The notes beneath the pieces were generated by a model. That model had not been told where the DNA came from. It made no database searches and was given only the letters and a program-made list of their open reading frames with translations. Source: Microbacterium neungamense (GTDB lineage: Bacteria > Actinomycetota > Actinomycetes > Actinomycetales > Microbacteriaceae). From it: a stretch of 64,000 bases of DNA. The translations under genes and the position numbers were made by a program. The stretch spans positions 2,480,001 to 2,544,000 of the forward strand of contig NZ_CP069717.1 of NCBI RefSeq assembly GCF_024971095.1. Reading direction: 5' to 3'. Below, piece by piece: positions 8,650 to 17,396 of this stretch. Positions within the stretch are counted from its first letter, which is position 1; the number at the start of each line of letters is the position of its first letter.

Positions 8650-9705
8650 TCAAGTGGTGAGGGCGGTGTAGATCTCGCGGGCGATGAGGCGTTTGAGGCA
8701 GCGGATGATGTCCTTCTTCGAGAGGCCCTCGGTGGTGCGTCGGGCGGCGTAAGCGCGGGTTCTGGGATCCCAGCGGAGCCGGCAGAGCACGATGCGGTAG
8801 AGCGCGGCGTTCGCGTGGCGGTCGCCGCCGCGGTTGAGGCGGTGTCGGTGGGTTTTGCCTGATGAGGCGGGGATGGGCGCGACGCCGCAGAGCATCGCGA
8901 ATGCGGCTTCGGAACGGAGCCGGCCGGGGTTCTCGCCAGCGGTGACGAGCAGTTGCCCGGCGACATCGGCGCCGACCCCGTTGAGGGCGAGCAGCCGCGG
9001 GTTGATGTCCGCGACGAGAGGGTCGATGAGTGCGTCGAGTTCGGCGATCTCGGCGGTCAGCGACTGGTGGCGGCGTGCGAGAGCGCGCAGCGCGATCTTC
9101 GATGCCTGCTCGGGTTCGTCGGCGCGTGTGGTGTCGGGACGTGCAGCGGCACATACCTCGATCAGCTCCCGGTCTGACAGCCCCCGCAACCGTTCGCGGA
9201 GCGCGTCGGGTGCGGTGACGATGATCGCCTTCATCCGGCGTTGACAGTCGGCGCGCTGGGTCACGGCGCTGCGCCTGGCGATCCGCAGATTGCGGAGCGC
9301 TTCCACCTTCCCTGCTCGGTCCTTCGGGATCCCCGATCGTGTGCCTGCCAACGCTGCCCGGGCGGCAGCTTCCGCGTCCAGCGGGTCGGACTTACCGGCA
9401 AAGCGCCGCGACTTCCGGTCCGGTCGGTCCACTTCCCGCAGCTCGACACCCGCAGCGCGCAGGTGACGGGCAAGACCGGCACCGTATGCGCCGGTGCCCT
9501 CGATCCCCGCGATCACGAGCACACCGAACGCACACGCCCAACTCAGCAACGCGGCATAACCGGAACGATTCGCGGGGAACTGCGCGCTCCCGAGCAGCCG
9601 GCCGGTGGTGTCGATGACCGCCGCGGTGTGGGAATCGCCATGCGTGTCGATACCCGCCACGATCATGACCTGGTCCTGCTGCTCTTCTCGTGCGATGGTG
9701 GTCAT
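8650..9705 (-). CDS. IS110-family transposase (copy 1)
   Basis: 351 aa, full length. The N-terminal RuvC-like DEDD domain has D20 (AGIDTHGD), E69 (IEGTGAYG) and D107/D110 (KSDPLDAEAAA). The C-terminal Tnp domain carries PASSGKTHRHRLNRGG with Ser281/282 as the candidate nucleophile. Such enzymes use a DEDD and serine active site with a bridge RNA made from the element's non-coding end. It starts with ATG 9705 preceded by GAGGAAGGG. It differs from copy 2 only at residue 36 (Arg here, Gln there). Both copies look intact and possibly active. Confidence 0.95.
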   Translation of the reverse strand: MTTIAREEQQDQVMIVAGIDTHGDSHTAAVIDTTGRLLGSAQFPANRSGYAALLSWACAFGVLVIAGIEGTGAYGAGLARHLRAAGVELREVDRPDRKSRRFAGKSDPLDAEAAARAALAGTRSGIPKDRAGKVEALRNLRIARRSAVTQRADCQRRMKAIIVTAPDALRERLRGLSDRELIEVCAAARPDTTRADEPEQASKIALRALARRHQSLTAEIAELDALIDPLVADINPRLLALNGVGADVAGQLLVTAGENPGRLRSEAAFAMLCGVAPIPASSGKTHRHRLNRGGDRHANAALYRIVLCRLRWDPRTRAYAARRTTEGLSKKDIIRCLKRLIAREIYTALTT

Positions 9706-9944
9706 CGCCGTCCCTTCCTCTCAACTCTCCGATCGGACGGCACGCACCATCCGAGAGCGAGCGGACAAGACAGTGATGGGTGCCTGCTGGCACAGGCTCC
9801 TATGAGGTCACAACCCTCGCACGGTGAGTGCATGGCAGCCCCGCAGCGATCGAACGACAGATCGCGTTCAAGACCCGTAGTCAGTCAGTCGCTGAGTCAG
9901 GACAACCGCTGCGGGGCTCCCACCACCATCATCACTGTCAGTCG
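9706..9944 (-). ncRNA. Candidate bridge RNA region of the IS110 element
   Basis: 239-bp non-coding end upstream of the transposase, identical in copy 2. Structure seen: a perfect 12-bp inverted repeat (9837-9848 with 9907-9918), a 10-bp inverted repeat enclosing most of the region (9769-9778 with 9930-9939), and a hairpin at 9782-9797. Internal sequences repeat both element tips: GTCAGTCG at 9884-9891 equals the tip at 9937-9944, and GCTCCTATG at 9796-9804 equals the other tip at 8637-8645. Bridge RNAs of this family carry guide loops matching the donor ends, so these are candidate donor guides. The transcript itself is inferred. Confidence 0.6.
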
Positions 9945-11284
9945 ACGAGCAGCGCGGGTTCCTCGAGCACGGCGGCGACGTCGGCGATGAAGCGGCTCAT
10001 GCCGTCTCCGTCGATCACACGGTGGTCGAAGGACCCGGCGACCGTGGTCACCCAGCGCGGACGCACCTCCCCGTCGACGACCCACGGGCGCTGGCTGATG
10101 GTGCCCATCGCCACGATGCCGGCCTCGCCCGGGTTGATGATCGGCGTCCCGGCATCCATCCCGAACACGCCGATGTTCGTGATCGTGATCGTGCCGCCCT
10201 GCTGATCCGCCGGCGTGGTCTTGCCCTCGCGGGCGGTGAGCGTCAGGCGGTTCAGGGCGCGGGCGAGATCGCGCATGCCGAGGTTCTGCGCGTCCTTGAT
10301 GTTCGGCACGATGAGGCCGCGCGGGGTGGCGGCCGCGATGCCGAGGTTCACGTAGTGGCGCACGGCGATCTCGGCGCCGTCCTCGGTCTCGATCCACGCG
10401 GCGTTCACCATCGGCGTGCGACGGACGGCCCAGATCACGGCGCGGGCCATGATCAGCAGCGGCGAGACCTTGATGTCGGCGAAGTCGGGCGAGGCCTTGA
10501 GGCGCTTCACGAGCTCCATCGTGCGGGTGGCGTCGACCTCCTTCCACACGGTCACGTGCGGGGCGGTGTAGGCGCTCTGCACCATCGCGTTCGCGCTGGC
10601 CTTGCGCACGCCCTTCACCGGGATGGCCTCGGTGCGGGACGGGTCGGAGCCGGGCTGGATGCCGCGCGCGACGCCCACCGGCTTCGCCTGCGGCGCGGGG
10701 ACGGTCTCCTCGCGCACGTCGCCCCAGTCCGGGGTTTCGATGTTGCGGAACACGCTCGCCTGAGAGGCGTGCTTGACGACGTCCTCGCGGGTCACCTCGC
10801 CGTCGGCTCCGGTCGGGGTGACGGATGCCAGGTCCACGCCGAGGTCGCGGGCGAGCTTGCGGATCGGGGGCTTCGCGATCACCCCGACCGAGGAGCGCAC
10901 CGGCCGCTCGGCGGGGCGCTTGCGTCGGGAGGTGACGTCGCCGCCGGTGCCGTAGCCGACGAGGACCGAGCCGCTGCCGGCGTCCTTCGCCGCGGGCGCC
11001 GCGGGCGCTTCGGATGCGGCGGCGCGCGGCGCCTCCGCGGCATCCGCCGTCACGATGGTGATGATCGGCGCGCCGACCTCGACGGTGGTGCCCTCGCTGA
11101 CGAGGAGCTCCCCGACCGTGCCGGCGTGCGGCGAGGGCAGCTCGACCAGGGACTTCGCGGTCTCGATCTCGCAGATGACGTCGTTGATCGCGACGGTGTC
11201 GCCCGGGGAGACCTTCCAGGAGACGATCTCGGCCTCGGTGAGACCTTCGCCGACGTCGGGGAGGGTGAACGTCTGGGTGCTCAT
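9938..11284 (-). CDS. Dihydrolipoamide acyltransferase (E2) of a 2-oxoacid dehydrogenase complex
   Basis: 448 aa. The lipoyl domain (1-80) has the lipoylated Lys44 in [10 protein letters not shown]. An E3-binding domain lies at about 134-170 ([15 protein letters not shown]), and the C-terminal catalytic domain ends with [10 protein letters not shown], where His421 and Asp425 form the acyltransferase motif. It transfers acyl groups from E1 to CoA. It follows E1a and E1b in one operon; no E3 gene is present. The stop codon and the last base or two lie inside the segment shared by both IS copies, so the IS may have replaced a few C-terminal residues. Substrate (branched-chain versus pyruvate) is not decided by sequence; organisation favours branched-chain. 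Confidence 0.92.
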   Translation of the reverse strand: MSTQTFTLPDVGEGLTEAEIVSWKVSPGDTVAINDVICEIETAKSLVELPSPHAGTVGELLVSEGTTVEVGAPIITIVTADAAEAPRAAASEAPAAPAAKDAGSGSVLVGYGTGGDVTSRRKRPAERPVRSSVGVIAKPPIRKLARDLGVDLASVTPTGADGEVTREDVVKHASQASVFRNIETPDWGDVREETVPAPQAKPVGVARGIQPGSDPSRTEAIPVKGVRKASANAMVQSAYTAPHVTVWKEVDATRTMELVKRLKASPDFADIKVSPLLIMARAVIWAVRRTPMVNAAWIETEDGAEIAVRHYVNLGIAAATPRGLIVPNIKDAQNLGMRDLARALNRLTLTAREGKTTPADQQGGTITITNIGVFGMDAGTPIINPGEAGIVAMGTISQRPWVVDGEVRPRWVTTVAGSFDHRVIDGDGMSRFIADVAAVLEEPALLVD

Positions 11285-11308
11285 ATGAGGAATCCTTCGT
11301 GAAGATGG

Positions 11309-11347
11309 CGTTTCGTCTCGTCGCTGCGCTCCTCGCTCAACGACCGG
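11309..11347 (+). repeat. Dispersed hairpin repeat between E1b and E2 genes
   Basis: Reverse-orientation copy with arms CGTTTCGTCTCG and CTCGCTCAACGACCGG and centre TCGCTGCGCTC, in the intercistronic gap of the leftward E1b-E2 pair. It would be transcribed with the operon and could fold as an RNA hairpin. Confidence 0.85.
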
Positions 11348-11355
11348 AAAGGGAC

Positions 11356-12336
11356 TCAGTAGGCGAGGGAGCGATCCACGGCCTCGAGGATGCGGTCGGC
11401 ATCAGGGAGGTACGAGCCCTCGAGCTTGGCGGGCGGGAACGGCGTGTCGAATCCGGAGACGCGCAGCACCGGCGCCTCGAGGACGTAGAACGCGCGCTCC
11501 ATGACGGTGGCCGCGATCTCGCTGCCCAGGCTGGTGAATCCGGGGGCCTCCTGCGCGTACACCATCCGCCCCGTGGATCGCACCGAGTCGAGGATGGGCC
11601 CGTAGTCCACGGGCGACAGCGAGCGCAGATCGACCACCTCGCAGCTGACGCCCTCGCCCTCGGCGATCGCGGCGGCCTGCAGCAGGGTGGTGACCATCGC
11701 GCCGTGGCCGACGAGGGTGACGTCGGTGCCGCGGCGGACGATGCGGGAGGCGTGCAGCGGCACGGCCGGCGCGGCGAGGTCGACCTCGCCCTTGGGCCAG
11801 TACCGGCTCTTCGGCTCCATGAAGACGACCGGGTCGTTCGACGCGATGGCCTCCTGGATCATCCAGTACGCGTCGTTCGGCGTGGACGGCGACACCACCC
11901 GCAGCCCCGGGGTGTGCGTGAAGTACGCCTCCGGGCTCTCCTGGTGGTGCTCGACGGCGCCGATGTGACCGCCGTACGGGATCCGGATCACGATCGGCAT
12001 CGACAGCGCGCCCTCGTGACGGTAGGTCAGCTTGGCCAGCTGCGACGTGATCTGATCGAACGCCGGGAACACGAACCCGTCGAACTGGATCTCGCACACC
12101 GGGCGGAACCCGGCCATCGCGAGCCCGATCGCGGTGCCCACGATGCCGGACTCCGCGAGCGGCGTGTCCAGCACGCGGCGTTCGCCGAAGTCGCGCTGCA
12201 GGTGTTCGGTGACGCGGAACACGCCGCCGAGCTTGCCGATGTCCTCGCCCATCAGCAGCACGCGCGGGTCGTCCTCGAGGGCTTTGCGCAGCCCTGCGTT
12301 GAGTGCCTTGGAGAAGGGCATGGTCTCGAGGGTCAC
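11356..12336 (-). CDS. 2-oxoacid dehydrogenase E1 beta subunit
   Basis: 326 aa, the usual length for the beta chain of heterotetrameric E1. It shows [18 protein letters not shown] (cofactor-side segment), [15 protein letters not shown], and [17 protein letters not shown] with the conserved histidines of the active-site region. The start is GTG 12336 ([12 protein letters not shown]), overlapping the E1a stop as GTGA. With E1a it performs thiamine-diphosphate-dependent decarboxylation and reductive acylation of the E2 lipoyl group. Confidence 0.93.
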   Translation of the reverse strand: MTLETMPFSKALNAGLRKALEDDPRVLLMGEDIGKLGGVFRVTEHLQRDFGERRVLDTPLAESGIVGTAIGLAMAGFRPVCEIQFDGFVFPAFDQITSQLAKLTYRHEGALSMPIVIRIPYGGHIGAVEHHQESPEAYFTHTPGLRVVSPSTPNDAYWMIQEAIASNDPVVFMEPKSRYWPKGEVDLAAPAVPLHASRIVRRGTDVTLVGHGAMVTTLLQAAAIAEGEGVSCEVVDLRSLSPVDYGPILDSVRSTGRMVYAQEAPGFTSLGSEIAATVMERAFYVLEAPVLRVSGFDTPFPPAKLEGSYLPDADRILEAVDRSLAY

Positions 12337-13460
12337 TCCGCGCCTCCTTCGAACGAGGCCTCGTACTTCTCGAACCAGGCGCGCTGCTCCTCGACGAGCG
12401 GATGCGGTTCGCTGTAGATGTTCTGGAACACCATCTCCCGCGGCGGACCGGGAAGGGCGACGGTGCGGGCGCGGAGGTCCTCCGCGGCCTCGGCGGCCTC
12501 GGCTTCCGCGTCGGCGAAGACGGATGCCGCGGCGCCGCGCGCCTCGAGGAAGGCCCGCATCCGCGCGATCGGGTCGCGCTCGGCCCAGAACTGCTCCTCC
12601 TCGGCGCGGCGGTACTTGGTCGGGTCGTCGCTCGTGGTGTGCGCGCCCATCCGGTAGGTGACCGCCTCGATCGCCCGCGGTCCGCTGCCGGCGCGCGCCT
12701 CGTCGAGCAGGGCGCGGGAGACGGCGTAGCTGGCGAGCACGTCGTTGCCGTCGACGCGGACGCTCGGGATGCCGTAGCCGGCGCTGCGCTGCACGAGCGG
12801 CACCTTCGACTGCGTCTCCACCGGGACGGAGATCGCCCAGTGGTTGTTCTGCAGGAAGAACAGCACGGGGGCGTCGTAGCTCGCCGCGAACACCATCGCC
12901 TCGTGCACGTCGCCCTGGCTGGACGCGCCGTCCCCGTAGTAGACCACCACGGCCGCGTCGCGCTCGGGGTCGCCGGTGCCGCAGCGCCCGTCGAAGGCGA
13001 GGCCCATCGCGAAGCCCGCCGCGTGCAGGGTCTGCGAGCCGAGCACGAGGGTGTAGATGCGGGTGTTGCCGTTCTTCGGGTCGAGCGGGTTCCAGCCGCC
13101 GTGCGACACCCCGCGCATCAGCTTGATGATGTCGACCGGGTCGACGCCACGGATGCGGGTGACCGCGTGCTCCCGGTAGGACGGGAAGATCGTGTCCTGC
13201 CGGCGGGCGGCGTGTGCGGAGCCGACCTGGGCGGCCTCCTGCCCGCGGCTCGGTGGCCACAGCGCGAGCTGCCCCTGCCGCTGCAGGTTGGTCGCCTGGG
13301 TGTCGATCGCGCGGATCGCGACCATGTCGCGATAGAACCGCTCGAGCTCGGCATCCGTCAGCGCGTCGATCAGCGGCTGGTACTGCTCGGCTTCCGCGGA
13401 TCGGACGAGGCTGCCGTCCGCCTCCAGCACGCGCACGAGGGGGGTGTCGAGGGAGCTCAC
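12333..13460 (-). CDS. 2-oxoacid dehydrogenase E1 alpha subunit
   Basis: 375 aa. The thiamine-diphosphate binding motif is YGDGASSQGDVHEAM followed by FFLQNNHWAIS. SYREHAVTRIRG and YRMGAHTTSDDPTKYR, the phosphorylation-loop region of the family, are present. It is the first gene of the E1a-E1b-E2 operon. The GTG start is preceded by TAGCGTAGAGGC, so the promoter is very close to the start. The downstream E2 has a single lipoyl domain. Substrate most likely branched-chain 2-oxoacids; pyruvate is possible. Confidence 0.92.
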   Translation of the reverse strand: MSSLDTPLVRVLEADGSLVRSAEAEQYQPLIDALTDAELERFYRDMVAIRAIDTQATNLQRQGQLALWPPSRGQEAAQVGSAHAARRQDTIFPSYREHAVTRIRGVDPVDIIKLMRGVSHGGWNPLDPKNGNTRIYTLVLGSQTLHAAGFAMGLAFDGRCGTGDPERDAAVVVYYGDGASSQGDVHEAMVFAASYDAPVLFFLQNNHWAISVPVETQSKVPLVQRSAGYGIPSVRVDGNDVLASYAVSRALLDEARAGSGPRAIEAVTYRMGAHTTSDDPTKYRRAEEEQFWAERDPIARMRAFLEARGAAASVFADAEAEAAEAAEDLRARTVALPGPPREMVFQNIYSEPHPLVEEQRAWFEKYEASFEGGAE

Positions 13461-13487
13461 GCCTCTACGCTACCCCGCGGCACCGGC

Positions 13488-14570
13488 TCAACGCTGGAGA
13501 GTCCGCACAACGGATTCCGCGACCTGTAGGACCTTGCCCACGGATTCATGCTCGCCGACGGATATGCGGATGCCGTCGCCGGAGAACGGGCGCACGATCA
13601 GGTCGGCGGCGTCGAACGCGGCCGCGACGTGGTCGGTGTCGGCGCCGGTCGGCAGCCACACGAAGTTGCCCTGCGCGTCCGGGACGTCCCAGCCCTGCGC
13701 GCGAAGGCCGTCCCGCAGCACGGTGCGCCGGGCGACGATCTCGGCGATGCGCTCGCCCAGCTCGTCCTCGGCGTCGAGGCTCGCGATCGCGGCGCGCTCG
13801 GCGGCGCTGGTCACCGACAGCGGGATGCCGGTGGTGCGGGCGGCGTCCAGGACGCGCGGATGCCCGATCGCGTAGCCGATCCGGAGTCCGGCGAGCCCGT
13901 AGGCCTTGGAGAAGGTGCGCAGCACCACGACGTTCGGATGCTTCTCGAACAGGCGCTCACGGAGGCCGTCGACCGCCTCGGGGTCGGTGACGAACTCGGC
14001 ATATGCCTCATCGAGAATGATCAGGCAGTCGGCGGGGACGCGGTCGACGAAGGACGCGAACTCGGCGCTGGTGACGATCGGGCCGGTCGGGTTGTTCGGG
14101 GTGCAGACGATGACGGCGCGGGTGCGGTTGGTGACGGCATCCGCCATCGCGTCGAGGTCGTGGCGAGCGCCCGTGGTGAGCGGGACCTGCACCCCGGTGG
14201 CGCCGGCGACCAGCGGCAGGCTCGGATATGCCTCGAAGGAGCGCCACGCGTAGACGACCTCGTCGCCGACGCTCGCCGTGCCGAGGACGAGCTGGTGCAG
14301 GATCGAGACCGAACCGGCGGCGACGTGCACGGCATCCGTGTCGACGCCGTACTTCTCACCCAGGCGGGCGCGCAGCGCGGCGGCCGACGCGTCGGGGTAG
14401 CGGTTCACCGGAGTGGTGTGCGCGAGCGCCTCCTGGACGGACGGCAGCGGGTCGAACGGGTTCTCGTTGCTGGAGAGCTTGAAGGCGTTCGGCCCGGCCT
14501 GGCGACCCTGACGGTACGGCGGCAGGGCGGCGATCTCCGGGCGGATGCGGGGCAGGATCGGCTCGGTCAC
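13488..14570 (-). CDS. HisC-like aminotransferase (histidinol-phosphate or aromatic)
   Basis: 360 aa, fold-type I PLP aminotransferase. The PLP lysine is Lys222 in [21 protein letters not shown] at the N-terminus, TPNNPTGP and LDEAYAEF are conserved for the HisC/Pat group. Actinobacterial proteins of this length and sequence are often the aromatic-amino-acid aminotransferase Pat rather than the histidine-pathway HisC, which usually sits in a his operon; no other his gene is near. GTG start. It lies upstream of and co-directional with the E1a gene. Confidence 0.88.
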   Translation of the reverse strand: MTEPILPRIRPEIAALPPYRQGRQAGPNAFKLSSNENPFDPLPSVQEALAHTTPVNRYPDASAAALRARLGEKYGVDTDAVHVAAGSVSILHQLVLGTASVGDEVVYAWRSFEAYPSLPLVAGATGVQVPLTTGARHDLDAMADAVTNRTRAVIVCTPNNPTGPIVTSAEFASFVDRVPADCLIILDEAYAEFVTDPEAVDGLRERLFEKHPNVVVLRTFSKAYGLAGLRIGYAIGHPRVLDAARTTGIPLSVTSAAERAAIASLDAEDELGERIAEIVARRTVLRDGLRAQGWDVPDAQGNFVWLPTGADTDHVAAAFDAADLIVRPFSGDGIRISVGEHESVGKVLQVAESVVRTLQR

Positions 14571-14686
14571 GAGGGAGAGTCTACGACCGCCGTGGCGGGC
14601 CCGCCGGTCCGCGCGGCCCCACCGCTCCGGTGAAGATGGGCACGCACTGCGACATCGGGCGGCGCTCGTGCCAGACTGAGGGGACC

Positions 14687-15085
14687 ATGCGATTCGTCAT
14701 CCGTGTCGTCGTGAACGCCTTCGCCCTGTGGGTGGTGTCCCTGATCCCCGCCCTGCAGGTGGTGATCACGCCCTTCCCGCCCGGCGAGGACCTGCAGCTC
14801 GTGCTCACGCTGCTGGCCGTCGGCGCGATCTTCGCGCTCGTGAACACCGTGGTCGGCACGGTGATCCGGATCGTCGCGTTCCCGCTCTACATCCTCACGT
14901 TCGGCCTGATCGCGCTGCTCGTGAACGGCATCCTGCTCTGGCTGACCGCGTGGATCACCTCCGGGTTCGGCTGGGGGCTGACGCTCGGCAACTTCTGGTG
15001 GGCCGTGGTCGCGGCGCTGCTGATCGCGATCATCAACGCCGTGTTCGGCTTCCTACTGCGGCCGCAGAAGCGCTCGCGCGACTGA
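14687..15085 (+). CDS. Phage-holin-family four-helix membrane protein
   Basis: 132 aa with four hydrophobic helices (about 7-28, 34-57, 60-85, 95-122) and a basic C-terminus (RPQKRSRD). It matches the small 'mycobacterial phage holin IV' superfamily common in actinobacterial chromosomes, whose function is not established; the name does not imply a prophage. ATG 14687 is chosen because GAGGGG lies directly upstream. It stands alone and divergent from the aminotransferase gene. Confidence 0.82.
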   Translation: MRFVIRVVVNAFALWVVSLIPALQVVITPFPPGEDLQLVLTLLAVGAIFALVNTVVGTVIRIVAFPLYILTFGLIALLVNGILLWLTAWITSGFGWGLTLGNFWWAVVAALLIAIINAVFGFLLRPQKRSRD

Positions 15086-15092
15086 CCGCAAC

Positions 15093-15165
15093 CACGCCCC
15101 GCCCGTCGACCACGCCCCCCCGCCCGTCGACCGCGCCCCGCCCTTCGACCGCGGCCCGCCCGTCA
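15093..15165. repeat. Short tandem repeat (about 18-bp units)
   Basis: Four imperfect direct units built on ACCGCGCCCCGCCCGTCG lie in the gap between two convergent genes. Units differ by small C-run changes, consistent with slippage. No function is apparent. Confidence 0.7.
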
Positions 15166-16473
15166 GCCGGCCGGCCGGGTCGCGACGTAGTCGAAGGCGC
15201 GCACGTCCACGGCCCCGGCGAGTTCGCTCCACAGGGTCACCTCCTCCACGCGGGGATCGCGGGAGGCGTCGACCATCCCCGCCGTCTCGATGTAGGCCTC
15301 CAGGTCGTGCGCCGCGAACGGCGCGTCGTTCCCGAACATGCCGTCGCCCGCCTCCCGCCAGGCGGTGAACCCGTCCGCGCCCGGGGACCCGGGTGATCCG
15401 CCACCGGCGAGCGCCGCGATCGGGTCGTCGCTGTGCCGCAGCTGCACCAGGGTCTGACCGTCCTGCAGCGACGGCTCCACCGGGCTGCCGGCGAGCACGG
15501 TGGTGCCGACGTCGAGCGACCCGTCCATCGCGAGGTAGGAGGCGATCATGGCGCCCTGCGAGTAGCCCACGAGGTCGACGCGGCTGTCCGGGCCGGCGCC
15601 GGCCTCCCGCAGCGCCTCCTGCACGGCGTGGTACGCGGCGGACTTCTCCTGCCGCATGTACGCGTCCCAGTTGGACCCCATGTCCCACGGCTGCTGCGTG
15701 ACCAGCGGCAGGGCCGTGCGGGTGCCGTCGATGTAGGCGACGAAACGGCGCGCGCCGTCCCGCATCGTGTACTCCTCGACGCGCACCTGCGCGCCCCTCC
15801 GCGGGATGCGCTGCAGCGACTCCGCGATGTTCCGCGGCGGCGGCACCTGGAACCAGGTGGCGACGCGCTCCACCCGCACCGGGGGCGCGGTTCCGTCCAG
15901 GCGGGCGCCGTACGGGAGCACTCCGAGCCCGCGCACCGCGGCGATTCCGCCGCCGGCGAGCGCCAGGCCGCCGATCGGCCCGGGGCCGCTCCACGGCATC
16001 GACCCGGGGACCAGCAGCCGGTCCAGATGCTGGTGCTCCAGGCCCTGGAAGCGCCGCTCCTCCCACCCGGCGACCAGCTGCGCGGCCATCGACCCAATCC
16101 GCGGATCGGCGGAGGTCAGCCGGTCGATCCGGTCCTGCAGGGCGAGGGCGGCGCGCGGGTCGTTCACCTCCAGTGCGCGCTGCCGCGCCTGCAGCTCCAC
16201 GACCTCGAAGACGTCGGCCATCAGGAGCGTGCCGGCGGCATCCTCCGCGCACTCGTCGGCGAGGCGCGCGATCCGGCCGGCGCCCGCCGCCAGATCGCCC
16301 TCGCAGGTGCGCAGGGCGGCGATGCCGCCGGCGATCCCGCACGCGCGGCGGATCGCGCTCTCGGCATCCGTCAGCATCCGCGCCACCCCGTGCAGACGCC
16401 GGCCGACGTCGCGGAGCGCCTCGGTGTCGACCGCGATCGCTCCGCCCGAGACGATGTCGAGGCCGTCCGTCAC
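15163..16473 (-). CDS. Alpha/beta-hydrolase with N-terminal helical (WXG100-like) region
   Basis: 436 aa. Residues 1-200 are mostly helical and begin with VDTEALRDVGRRL, the kind of segment found in WXG100/ESX-associated proteins. The C-terminal part is an alpha/beta-hydrolase with the nucleophile elbow GYSQG and a likely catalytic histidine near the C-terminus (FAAHDLEAY). There is no signal peptide. The GTG start overlaps the stop of the small upstream helical protein as GTGA, so the two are a coupled pair. Export by a type VII-like route is an inference from architecture; the substrate is unknown. Confidence 0.75.
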   Translation of the reverse strand: MTDGLDIVSGGAIAVDTEALRDVGRRLHGVARMLTDAESAIRRACGIAGGIAALRTCEGDLAAGAGRIARLADECAEDAAGTLLMADVFEVVELQARQRALEVNDPRAALALQDRIDRLTSADPRIGSMAAQLVAGWEERRFQGLEHQHLDRLLVPGSMPWSGPGPIGGLALAGGGIAAVRGLGVLPYGARLDGTAPPVRVERVATWFQVPPPRNIAESLQRIPRRGAQVRVEEYTMRDGARRFVAYIDGTRTALPLVTQQPWDMGSNWDAYMRQEKSAAYHAVQEALREAGAGPDSRVDLVGYSQGAMIASYLAMDGSLDVGTTVLAGSPVEPSLQDGQTLVQLRHSDDPIAALAGGGSPGSPGADGFTAWREAGDGMFGNDAPFAAHDLEAYIETAGMVDASRDPRVEEVTLWSELAGAVDVRAFDYVATRPAG

Positions 16474-16733
16474 GGGCCCACCGCCGCTCCGAGCGACCAC
16501 TGCATCCCGCGTACGGTGCCGGCCGCATCCGCAGCATCCTCGCCGGCGGCGACGAGACGCTCGTGCAGGGCGGCGACCCCGCGGGACTGCCAGGTCGTCT
16601 CCGCGGCGAGCCGGCTCAGCTCGGCGCGTGCGTTCTCCAGCGCCTCGAGGGCGTCGTCCAGGGCACGCTGGGCGGCCAGCGCCGCCCAGAACTCGGCGGG
16701 AGCGATGCCGTGCGCGGGGGCGATGTCGTACAT
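16470..16733 (-). CDS. Small helical protein, WXG100-like
   Basis: 87 aa, Ala-rich and nearly all helical. It carries FWAALAAQRALDDAL, then ETTWQSRGVAALHERL, in which a Trp sits at a turn between two helices as in WXG100 proteins (although the exact WxG is WQS here). It is encoded immediately upstream of, and overlapping, a hydrolase with a WXG-like N-terminus. Such pairs are typical of type VII secretion partners, but no secretion genes are in this window. ATG 16733 chosen. Confidence 0.65.
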   Translation of the reverse strand: MYDIAPAHGIAPAEFWAALAAQRALDDALEALENARAELSRLAAETTWQSRGVAALHERLVAAGEDAADAAGTVRGMQWSLGAAVGP

Positions 16734-16850
16734 GCCCCCATGGTGCGTCCACCGCCACGGCGCCGAAGCCCGGAAACACGGCCGCTGTGCACAACATCCC
16801 TCACCGCCGCGGGTGTGGACAGCGAGCGGGCGACCGGCAGAATGGGAGGC

Positions 16851-17396
16851 GTGACGTCGCCAGCGCCCTTCCGCGTCATCTTCGTCTGCACGGGGAACAT
16901 CTGCCGCTCCCCCATGGCGGAGGTCGTGCTGCGCGCGCTCGCGGAGTCGCAGGGACTCGGCTCCCGCATCGAAGCGCGCAGCGCCGGAACCGGCGACTGG
17001 CACCTCGGCGAGCGCGCCGACGAGCGCACCCTCGAGGCGCTCGGCCGCCGCGGCTACGACGGGTCCGCACATCGGGCGAAGCAGTTCACCGCGGCATCCT
17101 TCGCCGAGAACGACCTCGTGATCGCGCTCGACCGCACGCACGAGCGCATCCTCCGCACCTGGGCGCGGTCCGAGGACGACGAGGCGAAGATCGCGCTGCT
17201 GCGCTCCTTCGACCCGCACGCCTCGAGCATGGACGTGCCGGATCCGTACTACGCCGGGCCCGCGATGTTCGATTCCGTGCTCGGTATGATTGAGCTCGCG
17301 ACCCGCGGGCTGTTCCGCCAGCTCGAACCGGCTGTGCGGGTGCCCCACCCGACGTCCCGCGCGATGCGGGGCCCCGAGCCGGAGGACCTCTCCTGA
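16851..17396 (+). CDS. Low-molecular-weight protein-tyrosine phosphatase
   Basis: 181 aa. The active-site loop is VCTGNICRSP, with Cys13 nucleophile and Arg19, and the general-acid loop is DVPDPYY. Residues 1-160 cover the whole LMW-PTP fold. GTG 16851 is chosen over the in-frame ATG 16842 because GGGAGG precedes the GTG at good spacing. The stop (17394-17396) overlaps the apparent CTG start of purB by 4 bp, so the genes form a coupled unit. The cellular substrate is unknown. Confidence 0.88.
   Translation: MTSPAPFRVIFVCTGNICRSPMAEVVLRALAESQGLGSRIEARSAGTGDWHLGERADERTLEALGRRGYDGSAHRAKQFTAASFAENDLVIALDRTHERILRTWARSEDDEAKIALLRSFDPHASSMDVPDPYYAGPAMFDSVLGMIELATRGLFRQLEPAVRVPHPTSRAMRGPEPEDLS

Larger units (their letters stand above)
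8634..9944 (-). mobile_element. IS110-family insertion sequence, copy 1
   Basis: The segment shared with copy 2 (57974-59284) is 1311 bp and I see one difference (C at 9599, T at 58939). It has one transposase gene, a 16-bp 3' end and a 239-bp non-coding 5' end, with no long terminal inverted repeats, as expected for this family. The left-hand tip starts GATGCTCCTATGG and the right-hand tip ends GACAGTGATGATGG on the coding strand side (CGACTGACAGTG). The last shared bases cover the stop codon of the adjacent acyltransferase gene. Exact element ends could be a few bases inside the shared segment. Confidence 0.9.

Noticed and set aside
14687..15085. Prophage remnant because of the holin-type protein
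   Set aside because: This small family is a common chromosomal gene in actinobacteria; no other phage gene is nearby.
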